Source of the DNA: Craterostigma plantagineum
Taxonomy: Eukaryota > Streptophyta > Magnoliopsida > Lamiales > Linderniaceae
Assembly: GCA_027422505.1 (NCBI GenBank)
Contig: JAPQWV010000002.1
Coordinates: 28,250,501 to 28,314,500, forward strand
Reading direction: 5' to 3'
DNA length: 64,000 nt
Shown here: piece after piece, positions 1-10,737 of the stretch
Layout of the letters: each line of letters begins with the position of its first letter
Numbering within the stretch: the stretch's first letter is position 1
The notes under the pieces: generated by a model
Seen by the model: only the letters and a program-made list of their open reading frames with translations
Told to the model about the DNA's origin: nothing
The model's database searches: none
Position numbers and translations under genes: made by a program

Positions 1-189
1 ATGATAATGATTTAAATATCTAAGTTTTAATTTTTAATTGGTATAATTCTTTTATATAATTTTTTAATATAAGAATTTTATTAAATAAATAAATATGTTT
101 TGAGATTTAACTAGGTTATGTAATAAAAAATAGGGAAAGTGGCATATAAGGTAGGAATGCAAACAAATTGGGGGTATTTTTGTCCATTA

Positions 190-520
190 AAAAGTTAGAA
201 AGATCACCTCATCACCGTGATATTGGATCACCTAGGTTTTTCGGGGTCATCCAAAACTTAAAATATCACCTCATTTCTTCACCTAGTTGATCCGTCATTA
301 TGGTGATAATTTATCACCTAGACCAAACAAGCATAGTGATAACAGATAGCGGAGAAGATCACGGTGATCCTTCTATCGCTTCCTAGTAACCGTGTAACGT
401 GTGTGCTGAGTCATCACCGTGATGGAAGATCACCGAGGTGATCGAAAAGGGATAATATTCCAACTTTTGGATCACCCCCAAAAAGCAGGGTGATCCTCCA
501 TCGCCGTGTGGGGTGTTATT
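190..520. repeat. Cluster of ATCACCGTGAT palindromic motifs
   Basis: The motif ATCACCGTGAT and half-sites GATCACC / GGTGATC recur many times here in both orientations. A weaker cluster follows at about 961-1062. This looks like a remnant of a non-autonomous DNA transposon with subterminal repeats. I could not define terminal inverted repeats or a target-site duplication, so the class is open. Confidence 0.4.
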
Positions 521-1183
521 TTCAATAATTATTTGGACAAAATTATCCATTATCTTTTAACATTCATTCCTTATATATCCTTATTCGTATTTCAAATTAC
601 ATAACCAACATATTTAAATCTTAAAAGAATTTATATTGAATGTTAAAAATAAAAGAACTGTGTTGAAGGATTATAGAAACTACTTATAATTAATAATGTT
701 TTAATCTATTTAAATTTTAAAAATAAAATACTTCAAGAATTTATAAAATACTTATAGTTAATAATTGGTTAAAAAAACCTATGTTTAAAGCCTAAAGAAA
801 TACATAATTCTATTGATAAATTATATAACATGCTTATAATTACTGCTAAAAAATAATACTTAATTTTCAAATATTAATAACTATCACGTTAAATACCTCA
901 AATGAACATATTAAAACACATTTACTACATAATATCCATAAGGTTAAATATAACATTTACACAACATCACCCCAGACATCACCGCGATTAAACAAACATC
1001 CAATATCACAATGGTATGAAAGAAATATTACCCCAAAACAAACACTGTGATGACATATCTTGAGCTATTTCATGACAACTACAATATATATATGTGTGTG
1101 TGTTGTGTGTGCGTAATTTCTTTCCTTATCAGCTATCCCCAAAACTGTTAATTTCATTCCATGCCCCTTTAAAGTTTTAAAAT
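521..1183. other. AT-rich intergenic DNA
   Basis: No gene is seen. It holds scattered half-sites of the ATCACC motif near 961-1062 and a short TA/TG dinucleotide run near 1084-1112. Confidence 0.6.
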
Positions 1184-1464
1184 AGGTTTTAGATCTGTCA
1201 GAAAAACTATTTTTTATAGGACCCCATTTATATAAAATCTAGAGATAAGGACTAGACCACACAAGTATTATAAAGTATATATGAACTGGTATCGGATACT
1301 CGATTTGTGTTGTTCCAAAACTTTAAAATGGAACTGGAGAACAATGTGGTACTGCAGAATAATGAAGTGGTAGTACAAAACAAGAAGTGGTACTGTGAAA
1401 TAATGAGTGGTACCGCAGAAATAGGGTCCTTAAAAATAAATTTTTTCCTTTCAAGCCTGAAAAC
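1184..1464. mobile_element. MITE with internal ~21-bp minisatellite, copy 1
   Basis: Imperfect terminal inverted repeats read as GTTTTAGATCTGTCAGAAAA on the left and, reverse-complemented, GTTTTCAGGC...GAAAAAATTT on the right. Between them are about five degenerate units of a repeat related to GTGGTACTGCAGAATAATGA. The open frame across this stretch is just the translation of the repeat. Two further copies lie at 3423-3729 and 61100-61490. Confidence 0.6.
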
Positions 1465-3422
1465 TGAAATAAAATAGTGACAAGGGCTTGAAACGAAATT
1501 TGCCAACTCGAAATGAAAGAGATTAGTTAGAAGGGTAGAGTACGCAGTAGACTGAGTAAACAGCTCTTTATTACATGTCATAAGTAATTCAATTCTCTTG
1601 GACAAATAAAATAAGAAGATTAAAGAATCAAATAAATTATTTGATTTGACTTGTGCATGCAGAGAGAAATGAACCCAGTAATTATTGGTCAAATCGCATG
1701 CTTACAAGCCCTTTCTCTTCTTTTATGATGCGATCATTATTAGGGTCATCATTATATAGCAATTATCGACAACACAAGTCGCAATAAATTGCTCAAATAC
1801 CAATGTTATTTAATTTTAATAAATATGTTTGAAATGCAATAATTTCTCCCCTGTCCCATTTTTCACGCTCACGTGCAATTCAAGGAATTGCAAACTGTTG
1901 GCGTAATCAATGCAGCACCTCAGTAAAGGACTCATTTGAATCGAGTGAGTGATCATGGATGGGTATTACATAATGATATTACATATTTGTGTAGTCGAAA
2001 TCATGCTTTTGGTGATATTATGACTGCATAATGAAAACGATAGTTCATATAAAATATTATAAAATTATGCATAAATGTTTAATTTGAAAACCCTGATTTC
2101 ATCTAGCATGCTTATACGATTCTTTCATTATAAGCTGCTAAGCTGCAGACGTTTGTTTATATGAGAAGCCTTGGTTAATCAACTAATATGAGTGCAATAA
2201 TTGAAGTCCTCAAATTACAAGCGTAGTGATTTTTTAAGTTAAATTAATGAAGTAAATCATTTTTCCGACATAACGGTTAAAGACGAATTCATCTCGCTCG
2301 ACATTTGTTTAGCTCAAGATCAAACTCATTATTGTCGGGTCCAACTTGCACAAAAATTTGTTAACTTTAATCTAACATTTTCGAGGTTTAAATCAACCTC
2401 ATCTAGTAAATGAGCTTCAGTTCGACTTGTTTACACAATGCTGCCTAATATAAATAGTAAAAATTAAAGTAAATGAAGTCTGAACCAAATTCTAGTATTT
2501 TACTTGTATATATTTTATTCCGTCGTACAATTTCTACAGAATGTATGATCGATTTCTTTATTTTCACTTTTTGAGATTAATTATTGGTATGTAGACAAAG
2601 ACTTTGATATCCGAATGAGATTGGGGGAATGAGTCGACATTACGATGTTATGAATATAATTAATTCAACATTCTTAACATATCGCGTCGTCATGTTTACA
2701 CTTTTAAAAACATGTTTACCATTTATAAATCGTATGAGAAGTATGTCGGTCAGAATATCGGTTTGGCTGATCATGACAAGTAGAAAATAATTAACAGACA
2801 AATAAAAAGGCGCGGACAAACGATATTGATAACAGTAAAATGATAATTAGAGAGAGAGAGACGTGAGAGAGAAGGTAATTTGGCCTACTTTTTGTTGTTT
2901 TTTTTATAAGGAAAAAAATCTTGCAAAAACATAAGAGCAACCGAAGTGTGGCAGGTGAATTACTTGTGTTGTGCTGCATTTATTATGCGAATAAACATTA
3001 TTAGTAATACCATAAATTGATCTAACATAATACTTTTTTTTAAGAATGGATTTTGTTAATGCATATAAAAAATCCAATTTCGTAATCGATATAAACGAAT
3101 TCTAGCTCGATTTAATTCAATTTGTTAATCGAACTATGAAGAACATATTAAATTTAAGTAAAAAAATAACTCAGAAATATATTACCAATAAAAAAATTAT
3201 AAAAAGAAATTATAAGATGAATTGTGACTATTTTTTTAATGGTTAACATATAGTGCGTATATTTGTAAATGACTATTAAAAATGTGCCTACAAATGTAAA
3301 CAACCAATTAAAAAAGACATACAGTCAGTAAGTAATCTATCTGATCTGATTATTTTGACAACTCTCGAAAAGTAACCATTAAAATTCTCCACTCCCATTT
3401 TTTGTCTGCAAATTATGAACCA
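1465..3422. other. Intergenic DNA, no gene seen
   Basis: AT-rich sequence with frequent stops in all frames. A short GA run lies near 2851-2862. No protein similarity is recognised. Confidence 0.6.
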
Positions 3423-3729
3423 CGCCCCAAAAGATATCTAAAAGTATGTTTCAGACCCTGTGAGAAAATTTATCGTTTTAAGGACCCGATTTTTATGAAA
3501 TTTGGAGATAATGACCTAAATTTTCGCATGTGTTATACAGTGTACATGAAGTTGTACTGTAGATCCATGAAGTGGTACTGTAGACCCATAAAGTGGTACT
3601 GGTGAACAGTGAAATTGTACTGTAGATCATGAAGTGGTATTGTTGAATAGGAAGCGGTACAGTAAAATCCTTAAGTGTTTCTGGAGAAATCGAGTGAAAC
3701 TTAAATGTAAGTGAAACTTAAATGGGGCC
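3423..3729. mobile_element. MITE with internal minisatellite, copy 2
   Basis: The left end matches the family ends (GTTTCAGACC...GAGAAAATTT, then AAGGACCCG). The centre holds about six units related to AGTGGTACTGTAGATCATGA between roughly 3545 and 3680. The right end is diverged, with a duplicated GTGAAACTTAAAT block. It lies about 190 bp upstream of the HD-Zip start codon, so it could sit in that promoter. Confidence 0.6.
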
Positions 3730-3914
3730 GAACTTTGAAAGACCTTTTTTTTCTTTAAGAGACCAGACCCATCATTAGTCGTCTCACGCATATCGGAACA
3801 TATAATACGAAAAATAAGAGAGACCATAAAGGAGTTAGTTGGGTTTTTACCATTGTTGCTACCCCAAGACGTACTACACTATTGCCCCTCTCTCTTTTTT
3901 TTCCATCAAATAAA

Positions 3915-5192
3915 ATGGAATTAGGACTGAGTTTAGGCTCAGATGGTTCAAAGCAACAAGAGAAACCCTTTAATTTCTTGAACAAAGCCATGAACATTGA
4001 TGGCACACGGTATCGATTCGACTTGCAAACGGCTTTAAGCCTCAGCAATCCTTCAGCTGCAAATCAAGTAATTGAAGCCCATAATATATCTCACGAAAGT
4101 AATGGCGGAGAAGAAGCAGACGATGACCATGGTTTCGCTGGTCAACTAGATGTAGACGAAAATGGAAGCACTTCTCTGCAGCTAAATCTCTTACCACTTG
4201 CTACTACTCCTCGTACTCTCTTCAGCTCAGCCAATGTTCAACCTTTGCCATGGCCTTCTGATAACGATGGTATGTATTTATTTATGTACGTATCCACGTC
4301 GGCGAGTTTTGTTTTTGAAAGAAAATGATCGTTTATTAATGTGTTTGTTGCCATATGTAGGTAGTTCCCATGACGGTTCTTCAGGGAACATGAACCAAAC
4401 CGAGGCGGAGGAATTGAGGCCGAGGCGGCGGCGGCGGCCATTTGCAGCGGCGGAGGAAGTCTCTTCGGCGAACATTGCGGGGTTAGGGTTTCACAACATG
4501 GTCGGCTTGGGGATTTTCACTGGCAGTAACAACAACAAAAGGGTATTCGAAGCGATGGGAAACGACGTCGTTGAGGGGGAGAGAGGTAGTGATGACGACG
4601 ATGAAAATGGCCTTAACAGTACAAGGAAGAAGCTCAGGTTGTCCAAAGAACAATCGGCTTTTCTTGAAGAAAGCTTCAGAGAACACAACAGTCTTAACCC
4701 TGTACGAACCACTAACTATATATTATATAAACCCTTTTATGGTATTTTCTTATATTTCACATTATGAAAATGGCAGAAACAAAAGCTCGCACTTGCTAAG
4801 CAGCTCAGCCTAAGACCGAGGCAAGTCGAGGTCTGGTTTCAGAATAGAAGGGCCAGGTTGATGATGATCATGTAATAATTCTTATAAATTTTTGGATGGT
4901 TAAGTTGAAATTTTAATCCATATTTTTATGTCATTTTAGGACGAAACTGAAGCAAACTGAAGTAGAGTGCGAGTACTTGAAACGTTGCTGTGAGACTCTA
5001 ACAGAAGAGAACCGAAGGCTACACAAAGAGTTGCAAGAGCTTAGGGCTCTTAAGACATCGAACCCATACAAAATGCAAAGGCCTGCGACAACGCTCACTA
5101 TGTGTCCCTCTTGTGAGCGAGTGGCCACCACCACCAATAGCAGCACGACAGGTGGCAAAATCTTGACAAATGATTTAATATCTATTGATTAG
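3915..5192 (+). CDS. HD-Zip class II transcription factor (HAT14-like), 4 exons
   Basis: Predicted nuclear homeodomain-leucine zipper regulator that binds DNA as a dimer and represses targets. Exons by eye: 3915-4269, 4361-4701, 4777-4856, 4940-5192, all with GT-AG introns, giving 342 aa. Residues 3-7 form an LxLxL (EAR-type) repression motif. A basic Arg/Ala stretch and an acidic DDDDEN stretch precede the homeodomain (about 205-260), which contains the helix-3 signature VWFQNRRAR. The leucine zipper follows at about 262-303. CPSCE at 314-318 is the class II redox-sensing motif. An intron splits the homeodomain after SLNP and another splits its last Arg codon, as usual in this class. The start was chosen because the EAR motif begins directly after it; an in-frame ATG 33 bp upstream would only add a Phe/Ser-rich run. 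Class II members act in shade and auxin responses; a specific role here is inference. Confidence 0.95.
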
Positions 5193-6229
5193 GTTTGAAA
5201 ACTAATGTTTTGCGTTATTTGTATATAATTACAAAAACTGGTATCATATTGACCTTGCATTTTGGTGCGTGGATGCGTGTGGATTTTCATTTGTGTTGCT
5301 TTGTTGCAAGTAGGGAGATTTTCGAGTTTGAGCGTGTTCTATATGGGTCCCATCCACAGCTAAATCTTCTTACAGAACTTTGTCCGGGTCGGATCTTGCT
5401 TTGTAAGAGGATATGATTGAGAGACTATTTTTCAAGTCTCAAACCAATCCTTGTTTTTATTTGTTTATTTTGTTTGCAATGATTATTCACATGGCACAGT
5501 GGATGGTATTACTTTCAATCAACCAATTTCTCGAGTGCATAAATTGAAATTATTAGAAATATGCGAACTTTATAGGACTGGATATTATTAGCTAGTTAAT
5601 TACCGACATTATCATTTTAAGTTTATACTTTTTAAGGTCGTCGTAATTGATGGGAATTGAGTAGTTGAGAATACGAGAAAGAGTGATGTTAGGGAAAAGT
5701 GCGTCGCATTATTGGGGGGGACAAAGCATAGCAAATCTATAAACGTGTCTGCTAAAGATAGTCTGCTCATCATTACAACACAGTCCCCAAAAGTACAAGT
5801 GCGCATTACTTCTATTTTTCTTATTGATGTTAGTGAATATCAATTTGGCCCAGAGGTTTCTTAAAATCTCAAACCAAAAAACCCCAATACACATTAATTA
5901 GACCAGTCAATACGAGATTGGGTATGTTACTAGGCCCACATGATACTGGACTGATATACCTTCACAATTATATCGTAAAACCATCTTAAACAATCGAGGA
6001 CAAAATGTTCTCTCTACTTAGTTTACTCATAGTTTAGCCATATATGAGCCGGGGTATTTCTTCCTAAATCTGTTAAAATCAAATACAGCAGTAGCAGCTC
6101 AAGTATCTGGACCTGTTAAATGAAGCATTCTGCGAAGCCATAAAGCGCCAGTCGCGTTTTAAGTTAGTCGTAAGTCTAACTTAAGAAATAGCTTGTGCTA
6201 GCGCCGTTTTTCAGTGGAAGTAGAGGCCG
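5193..6229. other. 3' flank and intergenic DNA
   Basis: Downstream sequence of the HD-Zip gene. No further gene, RNA or recognisable transposon is seen. Confidence 0.6.
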
Positions 6230-6462
6230 TTTGATGGAATTCAGGCGGGAAATCAATCCATTCAATCATCTTCTTTTTTCTCTGCTTTTCACGCACTGTG
6301 TGTGTTCTCGATTAGATGATTTCTTCGACGAGCGACTGATGTAATCTGTGTAGCTTGAGCTACCTATGTAAAACATGGTGAACATCATTAAATTATTTTC
6401 CCTGAATCGTGGACGTAGGATTGACTTCAATCCGACGGTCAACATCAATCAACATTGTGACA
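6230..6462 (-). mobile_element. Possible 3' LTR of the degenerate chromovirus
   Basis: Read on the minus strand, the sequence after the chromodomain region contains a purine-rich AGCGGATGAGGAT followed by TGTCACAATG at 6462, which fits a polypurine tract abutting an LTR start. The far end is uncertain (candidate CCATCA near 6233) and no second LTR was found. Confidence 0.3.
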
Positions 6463-6466
6463 ATCC

Positions 6467-8250
6467 TCATCCGCTTGAACTGTCGACGCCCTCGTCGACG
6501 ATTCCGGGGCCTGCACTTTCAATATTCCTCGATGGGGTTAGAAAATTGCCACAAGTCCTCACCTTTCTCCCAAGACATCTCAATCTCGGGTTCGCCTTTC
6601 CACTGGAACAAGGTATTCTAAAGTCGTATGTGGGGATTCCGCGCCTTCGGTGCGCCACAATGCGCTCGATCTCTCGGTCGTAGTGCTTCTTTGGTGTTGT
6701 GGGGACCTCGAACTCCTGCCTCCTCTCAGGGTCAGGATACTCGTAAAATTTCTTCAAGACGCTGACGTGAAATATGGGATGGGCACGATACTTAGGCGGC
6801 AGCTTCAATCGATAGGCAACTTGGCCAATTCTTCGCTCAACTTCGAATGGCCTATCAAACTTTTGCGTCAGACTTCTTGCCGTCGATTGAGCCTTGTTGC
6901 TAGCCTGCAGTGATAGAGTTAGCTTAAGCCATACCTTCTCACCGACGTTGAACTCCACCGGGTGGTGGCCTCGATCATAATACTTCTTCATGCCACGGTC
7001 GGCCTTGGCTAAGCTATCTCGAGCTTCATCCCAAGGAAGCTCACGTCCATGGCAAACTTGTACGCGGCTGGACATCCAATGCCAATTGCCCGCAATGTCA
7101 CCGATTGCGTAGTTAGGGGCTGGAATCCATATACTATCTCGAAGGGGCTCTTCTCTATGGCTGATGACTTATGGAGATTGTAGCAGAACTGCATCGAGAA
7201 AACTAGTCCAGTTGTGCTCGCTCGCAGAGATATAGTGCCTGAGATATTCCTCGAGCATCTGGTTAGTCTGCTCAGTTTGACCGTCACTTAGGGATGGTAT
7301 GCCGATGAGAAGCGTAGCTTCATACCAAGCATGCGAAATAGCACTGTGAACCTAGAATTCTCATCACTTATAACTTCCTCAGGTAAGCCAAAGTGCTTCA
7401 CCACGTTGCGGAAAGGCAGAGCCGCAGCCACGTCCGCCGGGCATTTGTGAGGGGCCGGCATAGAAACTGCCATCTTAGAGAAGAGGTCAACAACTACCGA
7501 GATGGACGTGAAGTTACCTTTGCTTTTTGGAAGCCCAAGAATGAAGTCCATCATGAATCGATCTCCAAGGACTTGTCGCGATAAGAAGGGGTTGCAACAG
7601 CCCAGCCGACTTGGTCCGTTCGGGCTTGTTACGCTGGCACAGATGCATGTTCGCACGAAGCCTCGATGTCATGCTCCATCTTTGGCCAGTAGACCTTGTG
7701 AGACAGCAGTGCCATCATTCGCCCAACTCCGGGATGTCCAGTCCATTGCGGGTCATAATGCTCCATTAAGAGTTCTCGCCTTAATTTTCCTAGGGCATAG
7801 AATCTTCCACCATGAGTGGCTAACAACTCATTTTCGAGCCAGCACCTTTTACATATCCAGCTTCAACATCCTCCTTTAGCTTCTTATAGGCCGCATCGTT
7901 CTCGCTTTCTAGCCGGATACGGTCGATAAAATTGCTCACGACTGAGATTGTGGCCGTCAAAGTGTTGAGTTGTGCTTGTCGACTCAGAGCGTCGACCACC
8001 TCGTTTTGTCGCCTCGGCCGATGTACCCACTCAAAGTCGAATTCGCCAAGGAATTCATGCCAACGCGCCTGCTTTAGGGTAAGCTTCTTCTGTATTTTGA
8101 AATATGCCGCTAGGCTTCAAGCAATGGATGACAGCATTCATCTCTTTCTCATGTGTCGTGTAGCGGGTCTCGACGTCCTTCAGTTTTCGGCTCTCGTATG
8201 TAATCGGGTGCTTGTTCTGGACTAGGACACCGCCAAGGAATTTCATTTGC
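6467..8250 (-). pseudogene. Degenerate Ty3 chromovirus pol (RNase H, integrase, chromodomain)
   Basis: On the minus strand, pieces appear in pol order with frameshifts between them. RNase H (8246-8055) has VLVQNKHPITYESRKL and YTTHEKEMNAVIHCL. The integrase HHCC zinc region (7826-7629) has HPGVGRMMALLSHKVYWP. The integrase core (7656-7009) has MMDFILGLPKSKG and ISDENSRF, then QFCYNLHKSSAIEKSPFE. The integrase C-terminus (7075-6467) has GEKVWLKL and HPIFHVSVLKKF, followed by a decayed chromodomain with DREIERIVAHRRR. The chromodomain places it among plant chromoviruses. Catalytic spacing is interrupted and several stops are present, so it is dead. PR and RT are missing. Confidence 0.85.
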
Positions 8251-8490
8251 TAATGATGAATGTGATGGACATGTCGGAGCCAGACAAGGTCTAAATTTCA
8301 TTGACGGACTGACATCTTGGACGCAAGCGGAGCTTGCGAGGCGAAACATTCAGGATCTGCAGACGGCATTTGCGGAGGCCGAACGGATGCGTGAGATTCC
8401 GCGTAGCCAACCTGTGGCCGAGCCTAAGAAGCAAGCGCATGCCAAGTTTGACAAGCATAACAATACGAAGGTGCGAATGGGCAAAAAGAA
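8250..8490 (+). pseudogene. Ty3 gag fragment, opposite orientation to the adjacent pol
   Basis: Plus-strand translation reads MSEPDKV, a stop, then FIDGLTSWTQAEL and IQDLQTAFAEAERMR, typical of the C-terminal half of a Retrotrans_gag domain. One stop or frameshift breaks it. Its orientation is opposite to the chromovirus pol on the left, so it is either from a different element or inverted. Confidence 0.6.
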
Positions 8491-8619
8491 TAGAAAATTA
8501 AACGTAAAAGGAATCAGGATAAAAATAATAATTGTAATAATCATATGCATCATAGTTATATACACAATAGTACAATTGGAATATGCTAACAAATGACAAG
8601 ATAGGAATGAAAAGGGGTT

Positions 8620-9590
8620 AAGACTCCGCAGGCGGTGGAGGTGGACCGGGTAATGGCAGCTGCATCTCCGAGATCGCGGACATCGCTGCATTGATTGTCG
8701 CCAATGCATTAGTGGCGCTTTAGTTGTTCCTCGTGGAGTCGAACATCCTCGCTGTACTTCTGCTCGTGGCATCGATGGGTCTCGTTGTGCCGCTTTTAAT
8801 CATTCTCGTACCATCTCAGATGCTCCTCAATTTGACTAAGGACCTCTTGGCGTAGTGCGGCTTGATCTGAATTCGTCACTTCAGGTGCGACGTGAGACGG
8901 ACCTCCTTGCTCAAACGTCGAGTGTTTAGTAGAATCAGTCTGTAGTGGGGTGGGCCGTCGATGGCTAAGAGGTTCTAAGCGCCAGGTTTGCCCCCAAGGG
9001 ACCGAGATCGGTGTGGCCGATGTAATGTGCGCCCCATCGATAGAGCATGTTCTTGTGCGCCCACCCATCAGCTTTCTCTAGCATGCTCACGCGGGCCATC
9101 ATCTCCTCGTTCAATAGATTGCGCCCGCCAACGACTACCATCTCCGGGGCATTCTCCGGCCACATACCAAAACCTTCACGACTCTCGTGTTGAACGGGTC
9201 GACAGTGATCTTCCCTCTCTCCCGGGCCTAAGACTGTGACTTGAATGCATGTTCCATGGTGAGCCCGAGATTCACTCTCTTCCCTCGAGAGATCCTCGAC
9301 AAGAAGTACAGGTCGCGAAGGGTGATCGCACCGTGGGAGTCGCCCCTCGGTGTGAGTGAGGTGGTAGTCGATGGATGTACCTCAGCCGGGACTCGCTAAG
9401 TCGGAGGCCTTTGTCCTCGAGCTGTAGTAGTCGTTCGCGCTTGGTGGTGAGCTCCTACCAAAGTTCTTGTCTGTTTCCCTAGTCGCGGAGGTAGGCGTTG
9501 TAGTGCTTGACGCGACTGTAGAAATCCGGTAGGCGTAGGGCAACACCAGTTCGCTGGCGTCCATCATTTTCTCTTCGTGCAGCCGGATCA
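8620..9590 (-). pseudogene. Degenerate Athila-type extra ORF (plant transposon protein)
   Basis: Minus-strand translation contains MWPENAPEMVVVGGRN and a following GHTDLG, clearly related to the third ORF of the intact Athila element at 20295-21615 (LWPENPPEMEIVGGRN, GQTDLG). Nucleotide similarity continues on both sides, including a region matching the part of that ORF near 20940-21070. Stops and frameshifts break the frame. The protein family is known from Athila elements but its function is unestablished. Confidence 0.65.
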
Positions 9591-9694
9591 CAGTCGTTGA
9601 ATGAAAATGTCGTCAAGAACTACAGTGTGAGCTCTTTGTAGGCCAACTCATCAATGTCAAAGAAAGGGGCCCAATCACAAACTAATAAATATGC

Positions 9695-10187
9695 CCGGAG
9701 CGACTTATCGCAATACGTATTATGGTCGCCCCCGACTGCCCTTTGAACTAATGTGCGATGCTAATGATTATGCAGTTGGAGCCGTTTTAGGGCACAAGAA
9801 CAATCAATTCACGCCAATTTACTATGCCAGTAAGACGTTAGACGCAGCCCAAGCCAACTACACAACCACGGAAAAGGAGCTTTTAGCTGTCGTGTTCGCG
9901 TTCGAAAAGTTCAGGTCATAACTCATTTTGTCGAAAGTTATTGTTTTTACTGACTACTCTGCCCTTAAGTATTTATTAGCAAAGCCGGTCGCCAAGCCTC
10001 GGCTAATCAGATGGTACTACTCCTTCAAGAGTTTGATATCGAGATCCGAGACAAGAAAGGCAGAAAGAATCTGGCGGCGGATCACCTCTCTTGACTAGAG
10101 GAGCCCGAGATATATCACAAGGATGAAAAGGCGATTCTAGATACATTTCAAGACGAGCACTCGTACTCAATACAAATGGTAAGTAAC
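9695..10187 (+). pseudogene. Athila pol fragment (RNase H), plus strand
   Basis: Plus-strand sequence reads PFELMCDANDYAVGAVLG and [15 protein letters not shown], then FAFEKFRS, and after frameshifts [10 protein letters not shown] and EIYHKDEKAILDTF. This matches the RNase H and connection region of the Athila element at 25368-27190 but lies in the opposite orientation. It has several stops. No LTR could be assigned. Confidence 0.8.
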
Positions 10188-10737
10188 CATCGTGGAGTAC
10201 ATGGAGATTGAGCCATCTATATATGGAATGTATTCCCAATTATAGAGGACTCTACTTCATTACATAGAATAAGTCACCTGATGGACGGTTTTCATCACCT
10301 TCTGTAAGAGAAACTATTCTGCATATACAAACCATCATTTTCTTGGGCTCATCTTTTTCGGGGAGGTTTACATCGTACCACCGCATGAGTTATTACTTTG
10401 CCTGACTATTTGCGAGTGACTTGCAGCGAGAGACGAGCCATGGATAACGAGGACAGCAAATGGGAACCGATGCCATGTTATTTATCAATATTAATATAAG
10501 TGAAAATTCAGGGAAAAAAATTCTTACCACATGAAAAAAAATTCAATGGTCTCATATAGATATCTCAAAATATCAAATTAAAAAACCGCTGAATGATAAC
10601 TAACCAATCATCTCACGAGCTATCCATAGTTGGTCTTATTTGTTGTCTTGTGTAAGAAAATCTCACGGTATCGATGATAATTCTGTCCATGAATAAATAT
10701 AATTGGAAAGAAAGGAAAATATAAAAGGACCCTTCAG
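10188..10737. other. Intergenic DNA, 3' flank of the MYB-CC gene
   Basis: No gene is recognised. Confidence 0.6.

Noticed and set aside
1252..1692. 146-codon minus-strand open frame
   Set aside because: It spans the MITE repeat and flanking AT-rich DNA; no protein-like conservation in the other copies.
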